Below, piece after piece: positions 46,780 through 55,068 of a stretch of 64,000 nt of DNA (position 1 is its first letter; each line of letters starts with the position of its first letter). A model generated the notes under the pieces. That model did no database searches. It was not told the DNA's origin and saw nothing but the letters and a program-made list of their open reading frames with translations. Origin of the DNA: Streptomyces sp. NRRL S-337 (GTDB taxonomy: Bacteria; Actinomycetota; Actinomycetes; Streptomycetales; Streptomycetaceae); NCBI RefSeq assembly GCF_000720175.1, contig NZ_JOIX01000036.1:1-64000 (forward strand), in the 5' to 3' direction. The position numbers and the translations under genes were made by a program.

Positions 46780-47277
46780 GCGCGTCCGTCCCTTGTCTTC
46801 TCAGAATCGCCGTAGTGATCGCGGTTCGTTGTCTGCGATGGGCGTGCCGCGAAGGGCAACGTGACGGCGCTGTCACAGGGGAGGCGTATACACGGTGTCC
46901 GGATACGCGGCATGTCCGTCTCGCAGGTTATCGCCGCAGGACTTGAGGTCCTAAATCGCAGATCACACTCCAGCGGTGATTACGGTCACAGATCCTTTGG
47001 CCACGCTCGGTCCCCACCCGGTTTTCGACATGTGGATCATGGAACGAGACCGTTCCGCGGCCGGACTCCCCCGCGCTCTCAACTCCCTGCTCTGCTCGGC
47101 GAGTTGGCGGCTCAGGCGGGAGGAAGGTACCACCGGAGACCGGGCGGCCGGAGCTTCGTCGCCCTCACGGCCCTCCTCCCCTTTTTCTCGTTTTTATCGA
47201 TTTCCGCGATTTCACGGTGCGCTCACCCGCCCGTACCGGTGTTTATGCCGAAGCTTCCCGCCCCCGGAACACACGGA
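46780..47277. other. Long intergenic region upstream of sucC
   Basis: About 500 bases before the terminator at 47278. No convincing gene on either strand; coding-like frames here lack ribosome sites and run antisense into the next gene. It must hold the sucCD promoter. A small hairpin (GGACTTGAGGTCC) is at about 46938-46950. Confidence 0.5.
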
Positions 47278-47314
47278 AGCCGGGCGGTCCTCCCCCACAG
47301 AGGACCGCCCGGCT
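47278..47314 (-). terminator. Terminator of the low-complexity exported protein gene
   Basis: Perfect 15-bp arms at 47278-47292 and 47300-47314. It is followed leftward-to-stop by a run of short repeats (gttccggtg-type, 47315-47370) before the gene's stop at 47412. Confidence 0.85.
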
Positions 47315-47411
47315 GTTCCGGGGTGCTCCGGTGCTGTTCCGGTGGTGTTCCGGTGCTGCTCCGGTGCCCGGCCGCCGCCGCGGCCGGAACCGGTGAATCG
47401 CCCTACCGGCC

Positions 47412-48440
47412 TCAGACGCCCTGAACCGGGAGGACCGGCAGCGCCGGGAGCGCCGGGATGCCGGCGGCATCGGTCAGGTCACCGGGCACGGCCGGGACGG
47501 CCTGCGCCGGGGCCGCGCCCCGCACACCGGCGACGGCCTGGGTCGCGGTGGCCCTGCCATCGGTCACGACGACGGTGACCAGGCCCTCGGCGAACGGGGT
47601 GGCGGCCGCGCCCGTACCCCGCGCGAACAGCTGCGCACGGCCACCGGCCATGGTCGCGAACGGAACGGTCCGGCCGGCCGCGTCATCGGCGAGCCGGCCC
47701 GCGCCACCGGCCGCGCCCTGGGCGACCGGCACGACCTTGACGACGACCCGGCGGGCGACCGGCGGCAGCACATCGGCGGCGGCCCCGTCGACGACCGGGC
47801 GGGCGGTGGCGAGCCCGGCCCGGGCCTGCTGCGTCAGCTGCTCGGGACGGGTGCCGGCACCGGCCTGCCCGGCCAGCAGGTTGTCGGCGGACCCGGGGGC
47901 CCTGGACAGCGACGGGGCGGCAGGCAGCGTGCCGTCCGCGAAGCCGCGGGCCGCACCGAGGCCCGCGGCACCGGCGGTCTTCTCGACGGCCTTCAGGGCC
48001 TTCTTCGCCTGCTTGGCCTTCGTGGCCTGCTTGGCCTGCTTGGCCTTCGTGACCTGCTCGGTCTGCTTGGTGGGCTGCGCGTCGGCGGCCTTGGTCAGCA
48101 GTCCGGTGCCGGGCGTGGGCAGCCCCTGGGTGGGCACCCCGCCGCCGAGGACGCCGGTGGCCTGGCCCGCCACGTCGCCCACGGTCTTCTGCGCGGTGCC
48201 GGTGGCGGTGCGGATGGCGGTGCGGGTGGCAGTGCCGGTGGTGGTGCCTGCGGTCTTGGTCGCCGTACCGGTCACGTCGCCGGTGGGCAGCTGCTGGGCG
48301 GCGCCGGTCACCGCGCCGGTGGCGGGCAGTTCCGGGGTGCCGACGGGCAGTTCGGCCGCGTTGGCGGCGACCGACCCCAAGGCCCACAGGCCGGTGGCGG
48401 CAGCGGCGACGACGACCGCACGACGGATGTTCGTACGCAT
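47412..48440 (-). CDS. Secreted low-complexity Ala/Thr/Lys protein
   Basis: 342 residues from ATG 48440. Sec signal peptide (cleavage after ANA, about residue 28). The mature chain is compositionally biased: T/G/A repeats (TATRTAIRTATGTAQKT), a Lys/Ala/Gln stretch (TKAKQAKQATKAKQAKKALK), then V/P/A-rich sequence. No domain recognised; no sorting signal or membrane anchor at the end. It may be a structural or wall-associated protein. Terminator about 100 bases downstream. Confidence 0.75.
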   Translation of the reverse strand: MRTNIRRAVVVAAAATGLWALGSVAANAAELPVGTPELPATGAVTGAAQQLPTGDVTGTATKTAGTTTGTATRTAIRTATGTAQKTVGDVAGQATGVLGGGVPTQGLPTPGTGLLTKAADAQPTKQTEQVTKAKQAKQATKAKQAKKALKAVEKTAGAAGLGAARGFADGTLPAAPSLSRAPGSADNLLAGQAGAGTRPEQLTQQARAGLATARPVVDGAAADVLPPVARRVVVKVVPVAQGAAGGAGRLADDAAGRTVPFATMAGGRAQLFARGTGAAATPFAEGLVTVVVTDGRATATQAVAGVRGAAPAQAVPAVPGDLTDAAGIPALPALPVLPVQGV

Positions 48441-48533
48441 GGAAGTGAAGTCCTTTGAATTCAGGAGGGTGTGAAGGGCAGACCTGTCCCGCCCCCGCGC
48501 GGCAGGTCCGGTCGAGACGCGGAGCGGTCTGCC

Positions 48534-49634
48534 CTAGCCCGGGAATTCGAGGATTTCTTCGGCCCGGCGGCGCGTCGGGGCACCGTCGGCCGTGCGGACG
48601 CCACCGGGCAGCAGCCGGAAGCGCGGTGTGTCCGCCGGTGCGGCGGCGTGCTGGTCCCCGCCGCGGGGACCCTGCTGATCGCCGGCGGAGTGCGGGGCAG
48701 GCGCCGTCGGGCCCTGCGGGAGCTGCTGCTCCGGCAGGCCGGGGCGGTCCGCGTCGCGCTGACCGGAGACGGCGGACGGCAGGTCCGGGGCGGCCTGCTG
48801 GGCCTCCCCCTGGATGCAGTGCGCCGGCGGGACGACGGCGAAGCCGCCGGCCGGAGCCGCGATCCGCGCATGCGACGGCCGGTCGCCGCCGGTCACACCA
48901 CCACCGGTCACACCATCACCGTGCGGCAAGCCGCCGCCGTGGCCGGGCCGGCCCGGGTGCTCGACGGACGGCAGCTGTACGGGCAGCGCACCGCCGAACG
49001 CGTCGCCGATCTCGCCCACGGCACCGGTCACCGGGCGGGTGACCGGCCCGGTCTGCTCGGCGGCGGGCCGTACGGCGTAGGCGAGTTCGTTGCCGGCGGT
49101 GTCCGTGGGCTCGGTGACCCGGGCGCCGGCTGTGGCGCCCTCCTGCTCGACGGCCGTACCGGAGCCGGCCGAGCGGTGCGCCCAGCACTCCTGGTCCACG
49201 CGCTCGGCCGCCCCGTACCGGGTGGCGGCCCGGTACGGGGTCCGGTCCGCGGGCGACCGGTCCGTGCTGGTCCGATCTGCGGCGGTCCGGTCAGTGGTGC
49301 CCGCGCTCCGGTCCGTGGCGGTCCGGTCCGTGGCGGTCCGGTCTGCGGTGGTCCGCTCGCGGGCGGTCGACGCCTGCGTGCGCGTCTGTGTGTGCGTGGG
49401 CGCCTGCATGTGCGCCCGCGTGTGCGTCTGCTTCTGCGCCGGGGACGTGGTCCCGGACGGGGTCGGCGAGCCGGCACGGTCGTCGGCATGGGCGCCGGGT
49501 CCGAAGGCGAAGCCGAGTACGGCGAAGCCCACCAGGAAGAGCCCCGCCACCAGCGCGCGCCGCACGGCCACCGTGCGCGACAGGCGCACAGGTCCGGGCA
49601 GAGCGAACGCAGCAGACAAGGAGGGGCCTCCCAT
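48534..49634 (-). CDS. Exported low-complexity protein with Thr/Asp/Arg repeats
   Basis: 366 residues from ATG 49634; a TTG 15 bases further in has a better-placed GGAGG, so the start is uncertain. Signal peptide (RRALVAGLFLVGFAVLGFAF, cleavage near AHA-DD at about residue 50). After it come two repeat blocks: HTRAHMQAPTHTQTRTQ-type, then TADRTATDRTATDRSAG and related TDR units, followed by a G/P-rich tail. No catalytic motif. Likely a repetitive secreted or surface protein; function unknown. Lies upstream of the other low-complexity exported gene on the same strand. Confidence 0.65.
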   Translation of the reverse strand: MGGPSLSAAFALPGPVRLSRTVAVRRALVAGLFLVGFAVLGFAFGPGAHADDRAGSPTPSGTTSPAQKQTHTRAHMQAPTHTQTRTQASTARERTTADRTATDRTATDRSAGTTDRTAADRTSTDRSPADRTPYRAATRYGAAERVDQECWAHRSAGSGTAVEQEGATAGARVTEPTDTAGNELAYAVRPAAEQTGPVTRPVTGAVGEIGDAFGGALPVQLPSVEHPGRPGHGGGLPHGDGVTGGGVTGGDRPSHARIAAPAGGFAVVPPAHCIQGEAQQAAPDLPSAVSGQRDADRPGLPEQQLPQGPTAPAPHSAGDQQGPRGGDQHAAAPADTPRFRLLPGGVRTADGAPTRRRAEEILEFPG

Positions 49635-49787
49635 ACGGACACCGGGCTGGAGGTACCGCCCAGCGGTAGCTTGGGGAAGGGACACCCGGGCATAAGCCTC
49701 GGGGTCACCCACATCGCGGGCGATCGAGCGATGTCCTGATCCTTGCACGAATCGCCAGGTGCCCTGCAACTCCTTCCGGCGCGCCTG

Positions 49788-51176
49788 TCACCGTTGCTCC
49801 GTCATGTCCGGTATGGGCAGCGGGCGTTTCTCCAACGCAGCCGCCATCACGTCCGGAAACCGATCGGGCGTACAGGCGAACGCCGGCGCGCCCAGGGCCG
49901 CGAGAGCCGCGGCGTGCTCCCGGTCGTAGGCCGGCGCGCCCTCGTCGGACAGCGCGAGCAGCGTCACGAACTGCACCCCGGACGCCTTCATCGCGGCGAC
50001 CCGCTTCAGCATCTCGTCCCGGATGCCGCCCTCGTAGAGGTCGCTGATGAGGACGACGACGGTCTCGGCGGGGCGGGTGATGCGGGACTGGCAGTAGGCG
50101 AGCGCGCGGTTGATGTCCGTACCGCCGCCGAGCTGGGTGCCGAAGAGGACGTCGACCGGGTCGTCCAGCTGGTCCGTCAGGTCGACCACGGCGGTGTCGA
50201 AGACGACCAGCCGGGTGTCCAGCACCCGCATCGATGCCAGCACCGCCCCGAACACCGAGGCGTAGACGACCGAGGCGGCCATCGAACCGGACTGGTCGAT
50301 GCAGAGCACCACGTCCTTCTTCACGGACTGCGCGGCCCGGCCGTAGCCGATCAGCCGCTCGGGCACGACCGTGCGGTACTCGGGGAGGTAGTTCTTGAGG
50401 TTGGCGCGGATCGTGCGGTCCCAGTCGATGTCGCGGTGGCGCGGGCGGGTGATCCGGGCGGAGCGGTCCAGCGCGCCGGTGAGGGTGGCGCGGGTGCGGG
50501 TCGCGAGCTTCTTCTCCAGTTGCTCGACGACCTTGCGGACGACGGCCCGTGCGGTCTCCCTGGTCGTCTCCGGCATGACCTTGTTGAGGGAGAGCAGGGT
50601 GCCCACCAGATGGACGTCCGCCTCGACCGCCTCCAGCATCTCCGGCTCCAGGAGGAGCGCTGAGAGCCCCAGCCGGTCGATGGCGTCCCGCTGCATCACC
50701 TGCACCACGGAGGACGGGAAGTACGTCCGGATGTCGCCGAGCCAGCGGGCCACCCCGGGTGCCGAGGCGCCGAGCCCGGCCGTGCGCCGGCTGCCGTCCG
50801 CGGCCCGGCCGCCGGGAGCCTTCTCACGGCCGTAGAGCGAGGCCAGCGCCCCGTCCATCGCGGCATCCCGCCCCCGCAGCTCATGTCCCGTACCGTCCGC
50901 GCCGCCGCCCCCGAGTACCAGCCGCCAACGACGGAGGCGTTCGGCTTCGGGGGTGGGGGTGGGGGCGGGAGCAGGAGCGGAGGGTGAGGCCGCGGTGGCT
51001 GCCGGAGTGGCTGGCGGAGTGGTTGCCGAGGTGACTGCGGCGGTGGCTGCCGGGGTGGCTGGTGGGGAGGTTGCGGCGGTGGTTGCCGGGGAGGTTGCCG
51101 AGGTGACTGCGGCGGTGGTTGCCGAAGTGGGGGCTGGTGCGGTTCCGGCCTGGAAGCCGGGAAGTCGGGTGGTCAA
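49788..51176 (-). CDS. VWA-domain protein of a MoxR/DUF5682 operon
   Basis: 462 residues from TTG 51176, which overlaps the previous stop as TTGA and has GGAG 8 bases upstream. The first 75 residues are T/A/S/P repeats, encoded by a repetitive DNA tract (about 50950-51130). A VWA domain occupies the C-terminal third: MIDAS VLCIDQSGSMAAS (about residue 300), then threonine in GGGTDINRALAYC and VVLISDLYEGG. MIDAS-bearing VWA proteins bind metal and partner proteins and act with MoxR ATPases as metal-insertion or assembly machines. Last gene of the operon. Confidence 0.9.
   Translation of the reverse strand: MTTRLPGFQAGTAPAPTSATTAAVTSATSPATTAATSPPATPAATAAVTSATTPPATPAATAASPSAPAPAPTPTPEAERLRRWRLVLGGGGADGTGHELRGRDAAMDGALASLYGREKAPGGRAADGSRRTAGLGASAPGVARWLGDIRTYFPSSVVQVMQRDAIDRLGLSALLLEPEMLEAVEADVHLVGTLLSLNKVMPETTRETARAVVRKVVEQLEKKLATRTRATLTGALDRSARITRPRHRDIDWDRTIRANLKNYLPEYRTVVPERLIGYGRAAQSVKKDVVLCIDQSGSMAASVVYASVFGAVLASMRVLDTRLVVFDTAVVDLTDQLDDPVDVLFGTQLGGGTDINRALAYCQSRITRPAETVVVLISDLYEGGIRDEMLKRVAAMKASGVQFVTLLALSDEGAPAYDREHAAALAALGAPAFACTPDRFPDVMAAALEKRPLPIPDMTEQR
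50950..51130 (-). repeat. Repetitive DNA coding the T/A/P-rich start of the VWA protein
   Basis: Imperfect repeats of about 21-60 bases (gaggtgactgcggcggt- and ggggtggctgg-type) encode runs such as TPPATPAATAA. Copy number may vary between strains. Confidence 0.6.
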
Positions 51177-53758
51177 CTCATGGCTCCTGTCAGGCGGTTG
51201 ACAGCGTTGTGCGCGTCGGGGTGCTCCTCGTCGAAGCCGTGTTGCTCGATGCCGAGCAGCAGGCGGAGGGTGGGCAGGACGGCGGCGGCACGGTCCCGGT
51301 CCAGGCCGGGCCCGAAGCCGGGCGCGGCCGCGGCGTCGGTAGCGGGTCCGGTGGGGCCGGGCGAAGGTGCCGTGGGGCCGCGGCGGATCAGTTCACCCAG
51401 CGTGCGCCGCACCCCGGCCTCGTACTCGGCGAACGTGCGGCGCAGCAGCGGGAGTACGTCCGTGAACGCGGTGTCCGGCACGCCGGTCAGCCAGCGGTCG
51501 ACCAGGGCGAGCAGTCGTTCGTCGTGGACCAGCAGCATGCCGCCGTCCCCGCCGGACCCGCTCCCCAGGAACCCTTCGAGCCAGCCGGCGGCGTCGGTGG
51601 GCGGGGTGCCGGGCGACAGGGCGAGCCCCATCAGCCGCTCGGCCCCGTCGGCGCCCAACCCCCCGTCGTCCAACAGGAGTCGGGCCGCCCGCCCACGGAT
51701 CAGCCCGGGAACCGCCTCCCGCCCGCTGACCGCCCGCAACACCCCGGCCCAGCGCGCCCGCAGGCCGCCATCCTCCCCGCTCGCGAGTTCCGGCCGCAGC
51801 CGCGCCTCCGGCGCAGAGCTCGGCCCAGACGCGGCGTGCGACTCGGGCACGGAGTGCGGCTCAGGCGCAGAGCTCGGCTCACAGGTGGCGTGCGGCTCGG
51901 ACGTGGCGTGCGGCTGGGCGAGCAGGGCGATCGCACGGTGCGTGGCGTCGAGGTGGTCGCGCATCCCCGCGGCGGCGTCGGCGTCCAGGCCGAGGCAGGC
52001 CGGTGGCAGGCCGACGAAGACCCGCTCGGCCAGGCCGAGGGCGACCTCGCGGAGCGCCCCGGCGTCCGTGCCGCGCACATCGCCGTAGCGCACCGACCGG
52101 ACGAGGGCGGGCAGCGCCTGGGCGAGATGGCCCACGTCCGTGTCGAGCGCCGCACGGTCCGACAGCGCCCGCATCACGACCGGCAGGGCGTCCGGGAGCC
52201 CGGCGAGCAGACAGCGCTCGGCGAGCGCGGTCACCTCGGCGAGCGTGGCCGCCCCCGACGCCTCGGAGGCGGCCTTGGCGGTGGCGGCGGCGCGCACGGT
52301 CGTGCCCCAGATGCCGGCCTCGGCAACCCGCACGGCCAGTTCTGGTTCCCAGCGCAGCCGCCAGGTCTCCCGGAAGGTGCCGGTGCTGCCGCGGGAGTGG
52401 ACCGGCTCGCCCCAGGGGATGCCGAGCAGCCGCAGTCGGTGCAGCAGCCGGCTGCGGCCGCCGTCGGTCTCCTTGCGCAGGTCGAGCTCCAGCTCCCTTT
52501 CCAGCGCCTCCGGTTTGAGCCGCAGGGTGCGCTGGCTGCGGGCCAGGTCCCGCTGGAGCGGTACCGCCGGGGCGTCCTCCGGGACCTCGCCCAGCACCTC
52601 GCCGACCACCAGCCGGTCGTGGATCAGCGCGGAGGGCGCGTCGGAGCCGTCGCCCATCACGGCCCGGACCGCGTCGTCCAGTTCGGTCAGCCCGGCCAGC
52701 GGCCGGCCACGCACCGTGGCCAGCCCCTCCGCGAGCCGCACCGCCTCGATGACGTGTGCGGACGAGACCGCGTAGTCCTCCTCGCGGAGCAGCCCGGCAA
52801 CCTTGGTCAGCCAGCGTTCGACGGGGCGGTCGGGTGCGCTGAAGAGGTGGCCGTACCAGCCGGGCGAGGCGATGCCGGCGCCGTAGCCGCTGCGCCGGGA
52901 GAGCCGCCGGTGCGTCCAGGGGCCCCAGGTCACCGCAGTCCTCACCTTGGGCAGGCCCTTGAGCAGCCGGCGGTCGGCGGTCACCGTGGTGCGGCGGCGC
53001 AGCGCGGGGACGTGCCAGGCCCCGCACACCACGGCGACCTCGTCGCCGAACTCCCTTCGCGCCGAGTGGAGTTGGAGGCGCATATGGGCTTCGCGCACCG
53101 GGTCACGGTCATGGCCGCCGTCGCCGTACGTCTCGCGCAGCGCGCCCATCGCCTCGGCCAGCGCCGCGAACGGGGCCAGCGCGTCCGCGTCAGGGCGTCC
53201 CGGGCGGGCGGCACCGGTCCCGGCGCGGTGCTCGACCACGTCCTCCCACCAGCGCTCGGGGTCGTCGTACCCGGCGGCCTCGGCGAGCATCCGGATCGGA
53301 TCGACCCGCACCTGGTCCTGGTCCTGGTCGCGGCCCTCCTCCCCCGACGGGTCGCGCTCTACGTCCCGTCGGTCTTCACCGTCGGTCTCGTCTGTCTCAT
53401 CCGTCATGGCAAGGGTGTGCGCCGCGGGCAGGTCGATGAATCGGACCGGGACGCCGTGTTCCAGCGCCCAGCGCATCGCCACCCACTCCGGGGAGAACTC
53501 GGCCAGCGGCCAGAACGCGGCGCGGCCGGGATCGTCCTGCACATGGGCGAGCAGGGCCACCGGCGGCCGCATGCCGTCCCGTGCGGCCAGCGGCACCAGG
53601 TCGTCGGCCTCCGGCGGGCCCTCGATCAGCACCGCGGCGGGCGCGCACTGCTCCAGGGCGGCCCGCACCGCGCGCGCCGATCCGGGGCCGTGGTGCCGCA
53701 CCCCCAGCAGGAACGGGCCGCGGCCGTCCGGCGGGGCTCCCGTGCCGTACGTGCTCAT
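51173..53758 (-). CDS. DUF5682-family protein
   Basis: 861 residues from ATG 53758, overlapping the MoxR stop (ATGA). The N-terminus FLLGVRHHGPGSARAVRAAL, VLIEGPPEADDLVPLA and FIDLPAAHT match the DUF5682 pattern of large proteins that accompany MoxR/VWA pairs. A D/E/Q/R-rich insert (DETDETDGEDRRDVERD and DQDQDQVRVD) lies at about 125-165, and a repeated EPHAT/PSSAPE linker at about 615. No catalytic motif is identified. It is the middle gene of the operon and probably a scaffold or substrate recogniser. Confidence 0.85.
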   Translation of the reverse strand: MSTYGTGAPPDGRGPFLLGVRHHGPGSARAVRAALEQCAPAAVLIEGPPEADDLVPLAARDGMRPPVALLAHVQDDPGRAAFWPLAEFSPEWVAMRWALEHGVPVRFIDLPAAHTLAMTDETDETDGEDRRDVERDPSGEEGRDQDQDQVRVDPIRMLAEAAGYDDPERWWEDVVEHRAGTGAARPGRPDADALAPFAALAEAMGALRETYGDGGHDRDPVREAHMRLQLHSARREFGDEVAVVCGAWHVPALRRRTTVTADRRLLKGLPKVRTAVTWGPWTHRRLSRRSGYGAGIASPGWYGHLFSAPDRPVERWLTKVAGLLREEDYAVSSAHVIEAVRLAEGLATVRGRPLAGLTELDDAVRAVMGDGSDAPSALIHDRLVVGEVLGEVPEDAPAVPLQRDLARSQRTLRLKPEALERELELDLRKETDGGRSRLLHRLRLLGIPWGEPVHSRGSTGTFRETWRLRWEPELAVRVAEAGIWGTTVRAAATAKAASEASGAATLAEVTALAERCLLAGLPDALPVVMRALSDRAALDTDVGHLAQALPALVRSVRYGDVRGTDAGALREVALGLAERVFVGLPPACLGLDADAAAGMRDHLDATHRAIALLAQPHATSEPHATCEPSSAPEPHSVPESHAASGPSSAPEARLRPELASGEDGGLRARWAGVLRAVSGREAVPGLIRGRAARLLLDDGGLGADGAERLMGLALSPGTPPTDAAGWLEGFLGSGSGGDGGMLLVHDERLLALVDRWLTGVPDTAFTDVLPLLRRTFAEYEAGVRRTLGELIRRGPTAPSPGPTGPATDAAAAPGFGPGLDRDRAAAVLPTLRLLLGIEQHGFDEEHPDAHNAVNRLTGAMS

Positions 53759-54897
53759 GCGCTCACCTCCCGGCAGGCGCGGTAGAAGTCCTTCCAGCCG
53801 TCGCGCTCGCGCACGACCGTTTCGAGGTACTCCTGCCAGACGACGCGGTCGGCGGCCGGGTCGCGGACCACCGCGCCCAGGATGCCCGCGGCCACGTCGC
53901 CGGCGCGCAGCACACCGTCGCCGAAGTGGGTGGCGAGCGCCAAGCCGTTCGTCACCACCGAGATGGCCTCGGCCGTGGAGAGCGTGCCGGACGGGGACTT
54001 GAGCTTGGTCCGGCCGTCGGTGGTGAGGCCGTCGCGCAGCTCGCGGAAGACCGTGACGACCCGGCGGATCTCCTCCAGGCCCTCCGGTGCGGGCGGCAGC
54101 TCCAGCGAACGCCCTATCTGGCCGACCCGGCGCGAGACGATGTCCACCTCGTCGTCCGGTGTCGCGGGCAGCGGCAGGACGACGGTGTTGAAGCGGCGGC
54201 GCAGCGCGCTGGAGAGTTCGTTGACCCCGCGGTCGCGGTCGTTGGCCGTGGCGATCAGGTTGAAGCCGCGGACGGCCTGCACCTCCTGGCCCAGCTCGGG
54301 GATGGGCAGGGTCTTCTCCGACAGGACCGTGATGAGCGTGTCCTGGACGTCGGCGGGGATCCGGGTGAGCTCCTCCACCCGTGCCGTCATGCCCTGCGCC
54401 ATCGCGCGCATCACCGGGCTGGGCACCAGCGCCTCCCGGCTGGGGCCGTGGGCGAGCAGCCGGGCGTAGTTCCAGCCGTAGCGGATCGCCTCTTCCGGGG
54501 TGCCGGCGGTGCCCTGCACGAGCAGGGTGGAATCGCCGCTGACCGCCGCCGCCAGATGCTCCGACACCCAGGTCTTGGCGGTGCCGGGCACACCGAGCAG
54601 GAGCAGCGCGCGGTCGGTCGCGAGGGTCGTCACGGCGACCTCGATGATCCGGCGCGGGCCGACGTATTTGGGTGTGATGACCGTGCCGTCGGTGAGCGTG
54701 CCGCCGAGCAGGTACGTGGCGACCGCCCACGGCGAGAGCCGCCAGCGCGCCGGCCGCGGCCGGTCGTCGGCCGCGGCGAGGGCCTTGAGTTCGTCGGCGA
54801 AACTGTCCTCGGCGTGCGGGCGCAGCGCTTGGTCGTCCCCGGCCCCCTCCGCCGTCGTGTGCGTGTCGTCCGTCGTGTCGTTGATGAGCTCGGACAT
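53755..54897 (-). CDS. MoxR-family AAA+ ATPase
   Basis: 380 residues from ATG 54897, preceded by GAGGGGGACCC. Walker A LLLLGVPGTAKTWVSEHL (about 100), Walker B-like region LTRIPADVQDTLITVLSEKT, sensor 1 FNLIATANDRDRG and Arg-finger/sensor 2 LSSALRRRFN. MoxR ATPases act with VWA partners to remodel or activate enzymes. First gene of the moxR-DUF5682-VWA operon; a one-base-off RecA-independent damage promoter lies about 70 bases upstream. Confidence 0.93.
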   Translation of the reverse strand: MSELINDTTDDTHTTAEGAGDDQALRPHAEDSFADELKALAAADDRPRPARWRLSPWAVATYLLGGTLTDGTVITPKYVGPRRIIEVAVTTLATDRALLLLGVPGTAKTWVSEHLAAAVSGDSTLLVQGTAGTPEEAIRYGWNYARLLAHGPSREALVPSPVMRAMAQGMTARVEELTRIPADVQDTLITVLSEKTLPIPELGQEVQAVRGFNLIATANDRDRGVNELSSALRRRFNTVVLPLPATPDDEVDIVSRRVGQIGRSLELPPAPEGLEEIRRVVTVFRELRDGLTTDGRTKLKSPSGTLSTAEAISVVTNGLALATHFGDGVLRAGDVAAGILGAVVRDPAADRVVWQEYLETVVRERDGWKDFYRACREVSA

Positions 54898-54966
54898 GGG
54901 TCCCCCTCGTCGCAAGAATCCGCGGCCGGCGCCCGGGAAAAATCCCTCCGGCCGCTTGCGGTTTCC

Positions 54967-54989
54967 AGCCTGCACCACACCACTGACAA
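54967..54989 (-). promoter_or_regulatory. Near-match RecA-NDp/PafBC DNA-damage promoter toward moxR
   Basis: On the minus strand TTGTCAGTG (54989-54981), 8 bases, then CAGGCT (54972-54967). The consensus is TTGTCRGTG-N8-TANNNT, so only the first base of the -10 differs. Predicted start near 54960, giving a leader of about 63 bases. Confidence 0.6.
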
Positions 54990-55048
54990 CGCCCCGAAAA
55001 CCACCTCTGACCTGCGAGTTCGCCGCGCGGGAAGGGCATTGTCAGTGG
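54980..55048. repeat. 14-base inverted repeat in the MoxR/SWIM divergent region
   Basis: 54980-54993 and 55035-55048 are inverted copies with 13 of 14 positions matching and 41 bases between them. Each arm contains TTGTCAGTG pointing to its own gene, so the symmetry reflects two matched promoters. Confidence 0.8.
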
Positions 55049-55061
55049 GCCGTCGTAGCGT
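55039..55061 (+). promoter_or_regulatory. Exact RecA-NDp/PafBC DNA-damage promoter of the SWIM gene
   Basis: TTGTCAGTG (55039-55047), 8 bases, TAGCGT (55056-55061): an exact fit to the actinobacterial RecA-independent damage promoter TTGTCRGTG-N8-TANNNT. The expected start of transcription is at or next to ATG 55069, so the message is probably leaderless. Confidence 0.8.
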
Positions 55062-55068
55062 CGGAGAC

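Noticed and set aside
46976..47578. A 200-codon frame on the + strand between sucC and the next gene
   Set aside because: No ribosome site, low-complexity P/R/S composition, and it runs antisense into the secreted-protein gene.
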